Positions 1-8,586 of a stretch of 49,180 bases of DNA are shown one piece after another. The position numbers and the translations under genes are program-made. Every line of letters starts with the position of its first letter. The first letter of the stretch is position 1. The stretch is from the NCBI GenBank assembly GCA_902590705.1, contig CACIXU010000012.1, forward strand, positions 1-49,180, given 5' to 3'. The DNA comes from an uncultured Bacteroidota bacterium (GTDB lineage Bacteria > Bacteroidota > Bacteroidia > Flavobacteriales > Flavobacteriaceae). Under the pieces are notes generated by a model. It was not told where the DNA came from and did no database searches. It worked only from the letters and a program-made list of their open reading frames with translations.

Positions 1-1
1 T

Positions 2-70
2 GTTTTGAAATTTGTATCCTGTTATTCGGGAAAATTAATTGAAACAACAGAAGGTGTTAAACAATTTTAA
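2..70 (+). CDS. Possible C-terminal end of a gene entering from the left
   Basis: One plus-strand frame is open from the window edge to a TAA at 68-70 and would encode the last 22 residues of a protein, ending GVKQF. The other two plus frames close sooner. The fragment is too short to assign to a family, and a minus-strand frame here is also open to the edge, so coding is only a guess. If real, it is convergent with cmk, with about 80 bases between the stops. Confidence 0.25.
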   Translation, partial: VLKFVSCYSGKLIETTEGVKQF

Positions 71-107
71 ATATACTCCTCTTTGATCCCTACCAATTAG
101 GAGAGCG

Positions 108-138
108 CAAATTTAGTAGGAATCTCCTTATTAACAAA
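108..138 (-). promoter_or_regulatory. Leftward Bacteroidota-type promoter
   Basis: Read on the minus strand, TTTG (138-135) is followed by exactly 19 bases and then TAAATTTG (115-108). This fits the Bacteroidota sigma-A consensus of TTTG, about 19 bases, TAnnTTTG. Transcription would start near 101 and run left out of the window. There is no ATG on that strand before the edge, so the product is either an RNA or a gene with a leader of about 100 bases. The region also holds two interleaved inverted repeats, described in the findings. Confidence 0.5.
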
Positions 139-151
139 AATTAAAGTAAAT

Positions 152-820
152 TTATTTACCATTTATTTTAGCAACACAAATTTCGAAAACTTGCTGTAAT
201 GAAAGATATGTTGAATCTATTTCAATAGCGTCATCGGCTTTTATTAATGGAGAAACTTTTCTTTCAGTGTCAATCTTGTCTCGATCTAAAATATTTTTTA
301 AAACCTCATTATAACCCAATAAATATCCATCAGCTTTCATTTCTTCCCATCTTCTCTGAGCTCTAACTTCAGGTTTGGCAGTAAAAAAAAACTTAAAATC
401 TGCCTCAGGAAAAACTGCAGTGCCTATATCTCTCCCATCCATAACCAAACCATTACTTGACCCCATCTGTCTCTGCTGTTTTAACAAATAATAACGAACA
501 AAGGGTAGTTTTGCAATCTGGCTAACATAAGAGGAAACTAACTTGCTCCTTATTTGATTAGTAATATCCCTTTTATTCAAAGTAAGTGCATTAGATAAAG
601 AATCAAAGTTAAATTTAAGTTGACTTATTCCCTCTTCAATCGATTTTTCATAAATATTGGTATCTGTAATCCATCCTTTTTCTATTGCTAAAAAAGTAAT
701 TCCGCGAAAAAGTGCCCCTGAATCTACGTATGGTAAGCCTAAATGATTGGAGAGCCTCTTTGCTAATGTGCTTTTGCCTGTTGCGGCAAATCCATCGATT
801 GCAATAATAGCTTTATCCAA
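152..820 (-). CDS. cmk: Cytidylate kinase
   Basis: This 222-residue (d)CMP kinase transfers phosphate from ATP to CMP or dCMP in pyrimidine nucleotide supply and acts in the cytosol. The N-terminus carries the P-loop GFAATGKST (residues 10-18), followed by the family's YVDSGALFR substrate segment and a DGRDIGTAVFP motif near residue 130. Length is typical. The start is TTG (820-818), because no in-frame ATG lies between it and the lon stop. The lon TAG (827-825) is only 4 bases upstream, so the two genes are almost certainly co-transcribed and cmk translation probably relies on the passage of ribosomes from lon. The identification is secure. Confidence 0.96.
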   Translation of the reverse strand: MDKAIIAIDGFAATGKSTLAKRLSNHLGLPYVDSGALFRGITFLAIEKGWITDTNIYEKSIEEGISQLKFNFDSLSNALTLNKRDITNQIRSKLVSSYVSQIAKLPFVRYYLLKQQRQMGSSNGLVMDGRDIGTAVFPEADFKFFFTAKPEVRAQRRWEEMKADGYLLGYNEVLKNILDRDKIDTERKVSPLIKADDAIEIDSTYLSLQQVFEICVAKINGK

Positions 821-824
821 TGGT

Positions 825-3281
825 CTATGTTTTAAATATTTTAGGTTGATTTACTTTTCTAGAAAGGATGGCAACATTTAGAACATCTTTCATTTCCTTG
901 ACGTAATGAAATTTCAAACCTCTTAAGTATTTATAATTAATTTCATCAATATCCTTTCTGTTTTCTTCACTTAAAATAATTTCTTTTATTCTAGATCTTT
1001 TAGCAGCTAATATTTTTTCTTTGATACCTCCTACAGGTAATACTTTACCTCTAAGAGTAATTTCTCCAGTCATTGCTAATTTAGCTTTAACCCTTTTTTG
1101 GGTAAGCAATGAAACCAATGAGGTTAGCATCGTTATTCCAGCACTAGGACCGTCTTTGGGGGTAGCACCCTCGGGAACGTGGATGTGGATATTGTATTTA
1201 TCGAATGCAAATTTTTCTAGTCCAAGGAATTCTTTTTTGGATTTAATAAACTCCATAGCTATAGTTGCTGATTCCTTCATCACTTTTCCAAGATTACCAG
1301 TAATTGATAATTGTCCTTTACCCTCTGAAATAGCAGATTCAATGAATAGTATGTCGCCACCTACAGAAGTCCATGCTAAACCAGTTACAACTCCTGCTAC
1401 ATGATTATTTTCATATAGGTCACGATGAACTTTTTCAGGTCCAAGAATTTCTACCAAATCATCTGTTTGAGGATTTATTTTATATTCTTCTTCCATGGCA
1501 ATAGACTTGGCTGCATAACGAACTGCTTTGGCTATTTGTTTTTCCAAACCTCTGACCCCAGACTCACGGGTATATCCTTCAACAATTTTGTCTAATATCC
1601 CTTTTCCCAAAACTAAGTGGTCTTTATCCAATCCATGTTCTTTTAATTGTTTGGGCAACAAATGTCGTTTAGCAATTGCTGCTTTTTCTTCAAGGGTATA
1701 GCCAGAGATATTGATAATCTCCATACGATCTCGTAAAGCTGGATGAATAGGAGAAAGGCTGTTGGCTGTTGCCACAAACATAACTTTAGATAAATCATAA
1801 CCCATTTCTAGGAAATTGTCATAAAATGCTTCATTTTGCTCTGGGTCCAAGACTTCAAGTAATGCTGAGGCTGGATCACCTTGCACACCAGAATTTATTT
1901 TGTCAATTTCGTCTAGAACAAATACTGGATTGGAAGTACCTGCTTTTTTTATACTCTGAATTACACGTCCTGGTAAAGCACCAATATATGTTTTACGGTG
2001 TCCTCTTATTTCAGCTTCATCTCGCATACCTCCTAAAGAAATCCTTACATAGGATCTGCCCAATGCTTCTGCAATTGATTTACCTAATGAGGTTTTACCA
2101 ACTCCAGGAGGACCATTTAGGCATAAAATGGGTGATTTCATGTCATTCCTTAGTTTTAAGACTGCAAGATGCTCAATAATACGTTTTTTTACATCATCTA
2201 GTCCAAAATGATCACGATCAAGAATTTTCTGGGCTTTTTTGAGATTAAAATTATCTTTTGAAAATTGATTCCAAGGTAAATCGAGGAAAAAGTCTAAATA
2301 ATTCCTCTGCACAGAATATTCGGCTACTTGAGGGTTCATACGCTGCAATTTACTTATTTCCTTTTCAAACTGTTTTCCTGTTTGATCATCCCACTTTTTA
2401 GTTTTGGCACGTTTACGCATTTCGTCTATTTCTTGCTCATAAGAAACAACTCCTAATTCCTCCTGAATCGTTTTCATTTGTTGATTCAAATAGTACTCTC
2501 GCTGTTGTTGGTCTAAATCAGTCCTAACTCTAGATTGAATATCATTCTTTAGCGCCAATTTCTGATACTCAAGATTCATAAATTTTAAGCAAGCTATGGC
2601 GCGTTTTTGCAGGTCAATGATTGAAAGTATTTCTTGTTTCTCATTAACTGTTAAATTCATGTTAGATGAAACGAAATTGATTAAAAAGGCATGGCTTTGA
2701 ATATTTTTAATTGCAAAAGAAGCCTCAGTTGGAATATTGGGGTTTTCTTGAATAATTTGTAACGCTAACTCCTTGATTGAGTCAATTGTTGCCTTAAACT
2801 CTGAATCATTTTCATTTGGAGTATTTTCAATTACTGATTTGATGGTAGCTTTTATATAAGGATTTTCTTCAACAATACTTTTAATTTCAAATCGCTTTTT
2901 TCCTTGAATAATTACAGTAGTGTTTCCGTCGGGCATTTTTAATACTCTTAAAATTTGAGCAACAGTACCAAGTGAGTAAATATCAGATGGCGAGGGGTTT
3001 TCTATATTTTGGTCTTTTTGAGCGACAACTCCAATAATTTTATCCGAATTATTAGCGTCTTTTATCAGCTCAATAGACTTATCTCTACCTGCAGTAATTG
3101 GAATAACTACACCTGGAAACAAAACGGTATTTCTTAATGGCAGAATAGGAACTTGATCAGGTAAATCCTCATTTTTAAGGGCTTCCTCGTCCTCTGGTGT
3201 CAATAGAGGGATTAACTCTGCCTCTGTCTCAATGTCTTGAAGTGTCAAGTTGTCAAATGAAGTAATGTTAGATTTCGCCAT
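825..3281 (-). CDS. lon: ATP-dependent protease Lon
   Basis: This is the full-length (818 residues) soluble AAA+ serine protease that degrades damaged and regulatory proteins. The N-terminal substrate-recognition domain spans about residues 45-250 and is followed by a coiled-coil linker. The AAA+ module has Walker A GPPGVGKT (390-397) and Walker B FVLDEID (454-460). The C-terminal protease domain has catalytic Ser713 in GPSAG and Lys756 in GGIKEK, 43 residues apart as in the E. coli enzyme. The ATG start at 3281 gives the usual Bacteroidota N-terminus with a short acidic extension. It is the first gene of a lon-cmk pair. A perfect AT palindrome lies 68-92 bases upstream. No heat-shock CIRCE element was seen. 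Confidence 0.98.
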   Translation of the reverse strand: MAKSNITSFDNLTLQDIETEAELIPLLTPEDEEALKNEDLPDQVPILPLRNTVLFPGVVIPITAGRDKSIELIKDANNSDKIIGVVAQKDQNIENPSPSDIYSLGTVAQILRVLKMPDGNTTVIIQGKKRFEIKSIVEENPYIKATIKSVIENTPNENDSEFKATIDSIKELALQIIQENPNIPTEASFAIKNIQSHAFLINFVSSNMNLTVNEKQEILSIIDLQKRAIACLKFMNLEYQKLALKNDIQSRVRTDLDQQQREYYLNQQMKTIQEELGVVSYEQEIDEMRKRAKTKKWDDQTGKQFEKEISKLQRMNPQVAEYSVQRNYLDFFLDLPWNQFSKDNFNLKKAQKILDRDHFGLDDVKKRIIEHLAVLKLRNDMKSPILCLNGPPGVGKTSLGKSIAEALGRSYVRISLGGMRDEAEIRGHRKTYIGALPGRVIQSIKKAGTSNPVFVLDEIDKINSGVQGDPASALLEVLDPEQNEAFYDNFLEMGYDLSKVMFVATANSLSPIHPALRDRMEIINISGYTLEEKAAIAKRHLLPKQLKEHGLDKDHLVLGKGILDKIVEGYTRESGVRGLEKQIAKAVRYAAKSIAMEEEYKINPQTDDLVEILGPEKVHRDLYENNHVAGVVTGLAWTSVGGDILFIESAISEGKGQLSITGNLGKVMKESATIAMEFIKSKKEFLGLEKFAFDKYNIHIHVPEGATPKDGPSAGITMLTSLVSLLTQKRVKAKLAMTGEITLRGKVLPVGGIKEKILAAKRSRIKEIILSEENRKDIDEINYKYLRGLKFHYVKEMKDVLNVAILSRKVNQPKIFKT

Positions 3282-3348
3282 TTTCTATATAATCAGACAT
3301 TTTGTCATAATAAATACTTATTATTTAATAAAGTTTGAATTAAAAGGT

Positions 3349-3373
3349 TAATATATAATTCAATTATATATTA
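3349..3373. repeat. Perfect 12-bp inverted repeat between the MFS gene and lon
   Basis: TAATATATAATT (3349-3360) and its exact reverse complement (3362-3373) flank a single C. It lies in the 127-base gap downstream of the MFS gene and upstream of lon. As RNA it could fold into a hairpin with a small loop in either direction, but no clean U tract follows it on the minus strand. It could be an operator for lon, a weak terminator for the MFS transcript, or a chance product of AT-rich sequence. Function is unknown. Confidence 0.5.
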
Positions 3374-3408
3374 GTTCAATTGTTATGCCAAAAAAACAGG
3401 TTCTTCTA

Positions 3409-4734
3409 TTATTTTTTTAATAAACGATTTGGAATTCTTGTCAAAAGTAATGCACCTGAAATAAAAAGTAAAAGAAAAAATAAAATAGAATTTCTCATGT
3501 TACCTGTGATTTGATCAATAGTTCCAAATATAGCCATACCAATAATAATTCCAATTTTTTCAGTAACGTCATAAAAACTAAAGTAAGAGGTGGTATCTTT
3601 TGTTTCAGGTATTAATTTTGAGTAAGTAGAGCGTGATAGAGATTGTATTCCACCCATAACTAAACCTACACCCCCAGCTGCAAAATAAAACTCTAATGGT
3701 GTTTTAATAAAAAAAGCAAATACACAAAGTGTAGCCCAAATACAATTGATCCCGATGAGCGTGGTGATATTGCCAAATTGTTTAGCAGCTCGCGCAGTTC
3801 CATAAGCACCAAATATGGCTATAATTTGAATCAGCAATATGCTAACAATCAATCCAACAGTTTTTTCTTGAGAATTCGACCAAACAATTTCCTCTTCTCC
3901 AAAATAGGCGGCTATTAAAACAACTGTTTGTATAGCAGTGCTGTAAACAAAAAAGGCAGGAAGAAATTTCTTTAAAATAGGGTAATCATCTAATTGAATC
4001 CAAACACTTTTAAGCTCTAAAAAACCATTCAAAATAACTTTCTTATTGATTTTACCTGAACAATTTCCCTTAGGTAAATGGTAAAACGAATATTGACTAA
4101 ATAATAACCACCAAAATCCAACAGTAATAAATGAATATTTCATCGCTTTCATTGAAGCTTCAGCTGGTGCTCCAGTAATTCCATACCAATCTGGTTGTAA
4201 AACCATAGATAAATTAAAAATCAATAATAAAACACTACCTATATAACCCATAGAAAAGCCTCTCGCACTGGCTAAATCTTGCTGATCAGGATGAGCAATA
4301 TCAGGAAGGTATGAATTATAAAAAACCAAACTGGCCCAAAAACCAACTAAAGCAAAGAAGTAAAAAAACAGCCCTGTATAGAGATTATCCAACTCAAAAA
4401 AATATAGCCCCATACAGGAAATTGAACCTGTATAAACAAAAATTTTCATGAATCGTTTTTTATTACCTATATAATCCGCAATCCCAGACAATATTGGGGA
4501 ATTAAAAGCAACTACAAAAAATGCCATAGCTGTGACATAACTTATTAGGGCTGTATTCTTAAAATGATAACCCAAAAACTCAATAGAGTTAATATCATCA
4601 GAAATTGTACTATAATAAATCGGAAAAACTGTTGAAGTAATAACTAAAGGATATACAGAATTAGCCCAATCGTAGAAAGCCCAAGCATTAATTAACTTTT
4701 TGTTTCCCTTTTGAAGATTAATTTTATTTCTCAT
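3409..4734 (-). CDS. MFS transporter, UMF1/Atg22-like family
   Basis: This 441-residue, very hydrophobic inner-membrane protein should have about 12 transmembrane segments. The N-terminal motif WAFYDWANSVYPLVI (residues 18-32) is characteristic of the UMF1/Atg22-like branch of the major facilitator superfamily. Bacterial members are of unknown substrate; the fungal relatives export amino acids from the vacuole. A conserved GGIQSLSRSTYSKLIP segment in the C-terminal half (about residues 360-375) is also family-typical. The ATG start at 4734 is preceded by a divergent 109-base gap to msrB. The gene stands alone, with lon downstream on the same strand after 127 bases. The transported compound cannot be predicted from the sequence. 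Confidence 0.85.
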   Translation of the reverse strand: MRNKINLQKGNKKLINAWAFYDWANSVYPLVITSTVFPIYYSTISDDINSIEFLGYHFKNTALISYVTAMAFFVVAFNSPILSGIADYIGNKKRFMKIFVYTGSISCMGLYFFELDNLYTGLFFYFFALVGFWASLVFYNSYLPDIAHPDQQDLASARGFSMGYIGSVLLLIFNLSMVLQPDWYGITGAPAEASMKAMKYSFITVGFWWLLFSQYSFYHLPKGNCSGKINKKVILNGFLELKSVWIQLDDYPILKKFLPAFFVYSTAIQTVVLIAAYFGEEEIVWSNSQEKTVGLIVSILLIQIIAIFGAYGTARAAKQFGNITTLIGINCIWATLCVFAFFIKTPLEFYFAAGGVGLVMGGIQSLSRSTYSKLIPETKDTTSYFSFYDVTEKIGIIIGMAIFGTIDQITGNMRNSILFFLLLFISGALLLTRIPNRLLKK

Positions 4735-4843
4735 TAATTTAACCTTAGATGTTTTACAATTTATGAATTCATTTGTTTTGTGGTAAATTATAATTATTTT
4801 TTTTTATAAATACTTACCTTTAATTTAATTAAGACCTCAATCC

Positions 4844-5341
4844 GTGAAAATAAATAATATAATTACATTAATAATTACAATTTCCTTGACCAGTTTTATT
4901 GGAATAGCTCAGGAAACCCAATCGACAAAAAAAAAGAATTACCAATATGAAAAGACGGATGAGGAATGGAAGTCTTTATTACCCAAAATGTCTTATTTGG
5001 TATTAAGAAAAGCAGCAACAGAATATCCTTTTACTGGTAAGTACAACAATCACAAAGATAAAGGGATCTATCTATGTGCTGGGTGTGATTCCCCACTCTA
5101 CAAATCCGATAACAAATACGAATCTAATTGTGGTTGGCCATCATTTGATCGCTCTATTAAAAGCAGTATTGAATATGATACAGATTACAAACTTGGTTAT
5201 CCTCGAACTGAATTAAAATGTAGCAAGTGTGGAGGGCACCTTGGTCATGTTTTCAATGACGGACCAAAAGATACCACTGGAAAAAGACATTGCATTAATT
5301 CTGCTGCACTTAAATTTATCTCTAATGAAAAGAAAAAATAA
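4844..5341 (+). CDS. msrB: Exported peptide-methionine (R)-S-oxide reductase
   Basis: MsrB reduces the R form of methionine sulfoxide in proteins. This 165-residue copy begins with a hydrophobic signal peptide (about residues 1-22), so it should act outside the cytoplasm. All four zinc cysteines are present as two CxxC pairs (78/81 and 126/129). The catalytic cysteine is Cys150 in HCINSAAL, and Cys96 in CGWPSF sits at the resolving position. The start is GTG (4844-4846); no ATG gives the signal peptide. The last 17 bases overlap the start of a second msrB, so the two are translated together. Export is inferred from the N-terminus only. Confidence 0.93.
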   Translation: MKINNIITLIITISLTSFIGIAQETQSTKKKNYQYEKTDEEWKSLLPKMSYLVLRKAATEYPFTGKYNNHKDKGIYLCAGCDSPLYKSDNKYESNCGWPSFDRSIKSSIEYDTDYKLGYPRTELKCSKCGGHLGHVFNDGPKDTTGKRHCINSAALKFISNEKKK

Positions 5342-5699
5342 CTACCCCCTAAAAAAATCGGAGAAAGATTGGAGAGCAGAACTTTCGGAAGAAGAGTTCA
5401 GAATTTTAAGACAGAAAGGAACTGAATTACCTTTTAGTGGTGAATACAATGATCATTATCAAGAGGGAGCTTATTTATGTAAATATAATAGCCATTGCGG
5501 TTGGCCTAGTTATGACCGTGCGATTGAAGGATCCTTAATAGAAGTACCTGATAATTCAGCAGGCATGACAAGAACTGAAATTGTTTGCGCCAATTGTGGT
5601 GGACATCAAGGTCACGTCTTTAATGACGGACCCACCGAAACTGGTTTACGATACTGTGTAAACTCAGCAAGTATTTCTTTTAAAAAGCGCAAGGGATAA
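5325..5699 (+). CDS. msrB: Second MsrB, cytosolic, lacking one zinc-ligand segment
   Basis: This 124-residue MsrB starts at ATG 5325 inside the end of the first msrB in another frame; longer upstream starts in this frame read through the neighbour and are not MsrB-like. It has no signal peptide. The catalytic Cys111 (RYCVNSASI), Cys58 in HCGWPSY, and the second zinc pair Cys88/Cys91 are intact. In the first zinc pair only Cys52 remains: between YLC and CGWPS there are 5 residues, against 17 in the neighbour, an in-frame loss of 12 residues that removes the second cysteine and the following strand. The enzyme may still work without a normal zinc site, but that is untested. It is probably a tandem duplicate that diverged, with one form exported and the other cytosolic. 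Confidence 0.9.
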   Translation: MKRKNNYPLKKSEKDWRAELSEEEFRILRQKGTELPFSGEYNDHYQEGAYLCKYNSHCGWPSYDRAIEGSLIEVPDNSAGMTRTEIVCANCGGHQGHVFNDGPTETGLRYCVNSASISFKKRKG

Positions 5700-5728
5700 T
5701 TCTTAAGTAAAAATAACTTTCAGTTTCT

Positions 5729-5736
5729 TAAATTTG
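5729..5736 (+). promoter_or_regulatory. lpdA -7 promoter element
   Basis: TAAATTTG matches the Bacteroidota -7 consensus TAnnTTTG and lies 24 bases before the lpdA ATG at 5761. I see no good TTG/TTTG element at the expected distance upstream, so the assignment rests on the -7 box and its position. Confidence 0.45.
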
Positions 5737-5760
5737 CATATAATTTAAACTATAAACTTG

Positions 5761-7149
5761 ATGAAAGAATATGATTTGGTCATAATAGGAAGTGGCCCCG
5801 GAGGATATGTAACTGCAATCCGCGCTTCACAACTCGGGCTAAAGACAGCGATCGTTGAAAAAGAAAGTCTTGGAGGTGTATGTCTTAACTGGGGATGCAT
5901 CCCAACAAAAGCACTCCTTAAATCTGCTCAAGTTTTTAACTACTTAAAACATGCCGATGATTATGGATTAACGGTTAAAGAATATGATAAAAATTTTGAT
6001 GCTGTTGTTAACAGAAGTAGAAATGTTGCCGAAGGAATGAGTAAAGGAGTCCAGTTTTTAATGAAAAAAAATAAAATTGATATCCTGTCTGGACATGGAA
6101 AACTTATATCAGGAAAAAAAGTAAGTGTTACCTCTAATAATAAAACAGAAGAATATTTAGCAAAAAACATCATAATAGCTACTGGGGCTCGCTCAAGAGA
6201 ACTAGCTAGTTTGCCTCAAGATGGTAAAAAAATCATAGGCTACCGTGAGGCAATGACATTACCAAAACAGCCTAAAAAATTAATTATTGTCGGTTCTGGG
6301 GCTATCGGGATTGAATTCGCTTATTTTTACAATGCCATGGGAACAGATGTTACCATAGTAGAATTTATGGATAGAATTGTCCCAGTTGAGGATGAAGATG
6401 TGTCAAAACAACTAGAAAAAAGTTTCAAAAAAAGTGGTATAAAAATTTTTACAAATTCCGAAGTCACTAGTTCAGAATCTGTTGGTGAGCAAGTGAAAGC
6501 AATAATTAAAACTTCGAAAGGGGAAGAAACCCTCACTGCAGACGTTATTCTGTCCGCAGTTGGGATTAAATCGAATATTGAAAATTTAGGTATCGAGGAA
6601 GTGGGTATAGCAATTGACAAAGATAAAATCATGGTCAATGACTTTTACCAAACAAATATTCCCGGTTATTATGCAATCGGAGATGTAACTTCTGGACAGT
6701 CACTTGCTCACGTTGCCTCAGCTGAGGGCATACTCTGTGTTGAAAAAATAACTGGACATGATGTAGAGCCAATCGACTATGGAAACATTCCGGGCTGTAC
6801 CTACTGTTTTCCAGAAATCGCATCAGTGGGATTGACCGAGTCTAAAGCCAAAGAAAAAGGATTTGATATAAAAGTTGGTAAATTTCCTTTTTCTGCCTCT
6901 GGAAAAGCTCAAGCAGGTGGAACCGCTGAAGGTTTTGTTAAAGTTATATTTGATGCTAAATACGGAGAATGGCTTGGTTGTCACATGATTGGAGTTGGAG
7001 TAACTGACATGATTGCTGAGGCAGTTTTAGGAAGAAAACTTGAAACTACAGGGCATGAAGTATTAAAAACAGTCCACCCTCACCCTACTATGAGTGAAGC
7101 AGTGATGGAGGCTGTAGCTGATGCTTACGACGAAGTGATTCACCTTTAA
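5761..7149 (+). CDS. lpdA: Dihydrolipoyl dehydrogenase (E3)
   Basis: This 462-residue flavoprotein reoxidises dihydrolipoamide in the pyruvate, 2-oxoglutarate or branched-chain dehydrogenase complexes and the glycine cleavage system, using FAD and NAD+. Visible features are the FAD-binding GSGPGGY near the N-terminus, the redox pair Cys41/Cys46 in CLNWGC, the NAD-binding GSGAIGIEFA, and the C-terminal HPHPTMSEA with the active-site His and Glu. A TTG at 5758 directly precedes the ATG at 5761; ATG is preferred because it gives the usual family start. No E1 or E2 genes are nearby. The end overlaps aroQ by 4 bases, tail to tail. Confidence 0.96.
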   Translation: MKEYDLVIIGSGPGGYVTAIRASQLGLKTAIVEKESLGGVCLNWGCIPTKALLKSAQVFNYLKHADDYGLTVKEYDKNFDAVVNRSRNVAEGMSKGVQFLMKKNKIDILSGHGKLISGKKVSVTSNNKTEEYLAKNIIIATGARSRELASLPQDGKKIIGYREAMTLPKQPKKLIIVGSGAIGIEFAYFYNAMGTDVTIVEFMDRIVPVEDEDVSKQLEKSFKKSGIKIFTNSEVTSSESVGEQVKAIIKTSKGEETLTADVILSAVGIKSNIENLGIEEVGIAIDKDKIMVNDFYQTNIPGYYAIGDVTSGQSLAHVASAEGILCVEKITGHDVEPIDYGNIPGCTYCFPEIASVGLTESKAKEKGFDIKVGKFPFSASGKAQAGGTAEGFVKVIFDAKYGEWLGCHMIGVGVTDMIAEAVLGRKLETTGHEVLKTVHPHPTMSEAVMEAVADAYDEVIHL

Positions 7150-7565
7150 TCTTTCAATAAGGCTTCAACACCAAGTCGATAGCTATCCAACCCAAAACCT
7201 ACAATGATTCCCTTCACTACTGGAGTAAGATAGGATTTATGCCTAAAATCCTCTCTTGAAAAAACATTTGATATGTGGACTTCTATTACTGGAACATCTA
7301 TAGCCTTTACTGCATCACCAATTCCAACAGAAGTGTGCGTATATGCAGCAGCATTTAAAATGATTGCATCACAGGAAAAACCAACTTTCTGAATATGATC
7401 GATGATTTCACCTTCTATATTAGATTGAAAATAGTCAAAGGATATTTCAGGGTAATCATTAATTAAACCTTGTAAATATTCCTCGAAGGTCTGATTTCCA
7501 TACATACCAGGTTCTCGAGTGCCTAAAAGATTTAAATTAGGACCGTTTATTATTGATATTTTCAA
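7146..7565 (-). CDS. aroQ: 3-dehydroquinate dehydratase, type II
   Basis: This 139-residue cytosolic enzyme converts 3-dehydroquinate to 3-dehydroshikimate in the shikimate pathway. The type II signature NGPNLNLLGTREPGMYG at the N-terminus holds the catalytic Arg and Tyr, and ILNAAAYTHTSV and VIEVHISN match the conserved active-site blocks with the catalytic His. Length is normal. The start codon is TTG (7565-7563); there is no in-frame ATG giving the NGPN start. It is divergent from xerD, a pairing common in flavobacteria, and its last 4 bases overlap lpdA. Confidence 0.96.
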   Translation of the reverse strand: MKISIINGPNLNLLGTREPGMYGNQTFEEYLQGLINDYPEISFDYFQSNIEGEIIDHIQKVGFSCDAIILNAAAYTHTSVGIGDAVKAIDVPVIEVHISNVFSREDFRHKSYLTPVVKGIIVGFGLDSYRLGVEALLKD

Positions 7566-7686
7566 TTTAAAAATTTTAGCTAAATTAAATAAATTTTAAA
7601 AACTTAAATTGAATATTAATAACAGAAAATAAAATCGATTTAAAAGCTGAAAAATAAATTATTTTTTTCTAAACAAAACCCACGAG

Positions 7687-8586
7687 TTGAATTGGAAATC
7701 ACTTACGAAAGACTTTGAATTTTATCTTAGAATAGAGCGAGGGCTCTCTGAAAATACAGTTTTAAATTATTGTAATGACATTAATGCCTTAGTACATTTT
7801 GTCGAAAAAAACAAAATAAATGAAAACCCCAGAAGTTGTTCCAAAGAGACATTACAAAAATTTATTTACAATCAGTCAGATTTAATTGGAGCCAATAGTC
7901 AAGCTAGGCGTATATCGTCTATAAAGAGTTTTTTTAATTTTTTGATTTTTGAAAATTACCGTGATAATTCCCCTGCTGATTTAATCGAGAGCCCCAAACT
8001 TGGGAGAAAACTTCCCGAAACACTTAATCCTAACGAAATAGAAAAGATTATAGATGGGATTTCATTAAATCAATCCCATGGACATCGTAATCGGGCTATT
8101 ATTGAAACCCTCTATGGGAGTGGTCTAAGAGTAAGTGAGTTAGTTGATCTTACAATTTCAAATATTTTTTTTAAAGAAAATATTATTCGAGTTAATGGAA
8201 AAGGTGACAAACAAAGACTGGTTCCATTGGGGAGTTATTCAAAAAAATTCATTCAAATCTATACCAATGAAATTCGTCAACTAAAAAAAATTAATCCAAA
8301 GGATAAGGATATATTATTTTTAAATCGGAATGGGAGAAAAATTTCACGAGCAATGATTTTTACCATTGTTAGAAATGCTGCAAATAAAGTGGGAATTAAA
8401 AAGAAAATTAGTCCTCATACTTTCAGACATTCTTTTGCAACTCACCTTCTTGAAAACGGAGCAGATCTTAGGTCGATTCAAATTTTATTAGGACATGAAA
8501 GCATAACAACTACAGAGATATATACTCACTTAGACAATGAACATCTTAAAAAAGTAATGGAAAATTTTCATCCACGTAATAAATAA
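7687..8586 (+). CDS. xerD: Site-specific tyrosine recombinase XerD
   Basis: Chromosome-dimer resolution recombinase of 299 residues. An N-terminal SAM-like core-binding domain (about residues 1-90, FYLRIERGLSENTV) precedes the catalytic domain. The catalytic set is complete and sits at the same positions as in E. coli XerD: Arg148, Lys172, His244, Arg247, His270 and Tyr279. The start is TTG (7687). The position beside aroQ, the full catalytic set and the absence of flanking mobile genes argue for the housekeeping enzyme and not an integrase. The stop is immediately adjacent to the convergent response-regulator stop, with no bases between. Confidence 0.93.
   Translation: MNWKSLTKDFEFYLRIERGLSENTVLNYCNDINALVHFVEKNKINENPRSCSKETLQKFIYNQSDLIGANSQARRISSIKSFFNFLIFENYRDNSPADLIESPKLGRKLPETLNPNEIEKIIDGISLNQSHGHRNRAIIETLYGSGLRVSELVDLTISNIFFKENIIRVNGKGDKQRLVPLGSYSKKFIQIYTNEIRQLKKINPKDKDILFLNRNGRKISRAMIFTIVRNAANKVGIKKKISPHTFRHSFATHLLENGADLRSIQILLGHESITTTEIYTHLDNEHLKKVMENFHPRNK

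Noticed and set aside
1021-2179. Two long plus-strand open frames antisense to lon
   Set aside because: They are shadows of the lon coding sequence, with no recognisable protein features.
7687-8586. Tyrosine recombinase as integrase of a mobile element
   Set aside because: It has no flanking attachment repeats, tRNA or mobile genes. The catalytic residues align with XerD and it sits beside aroQ as in other flavobacteria.
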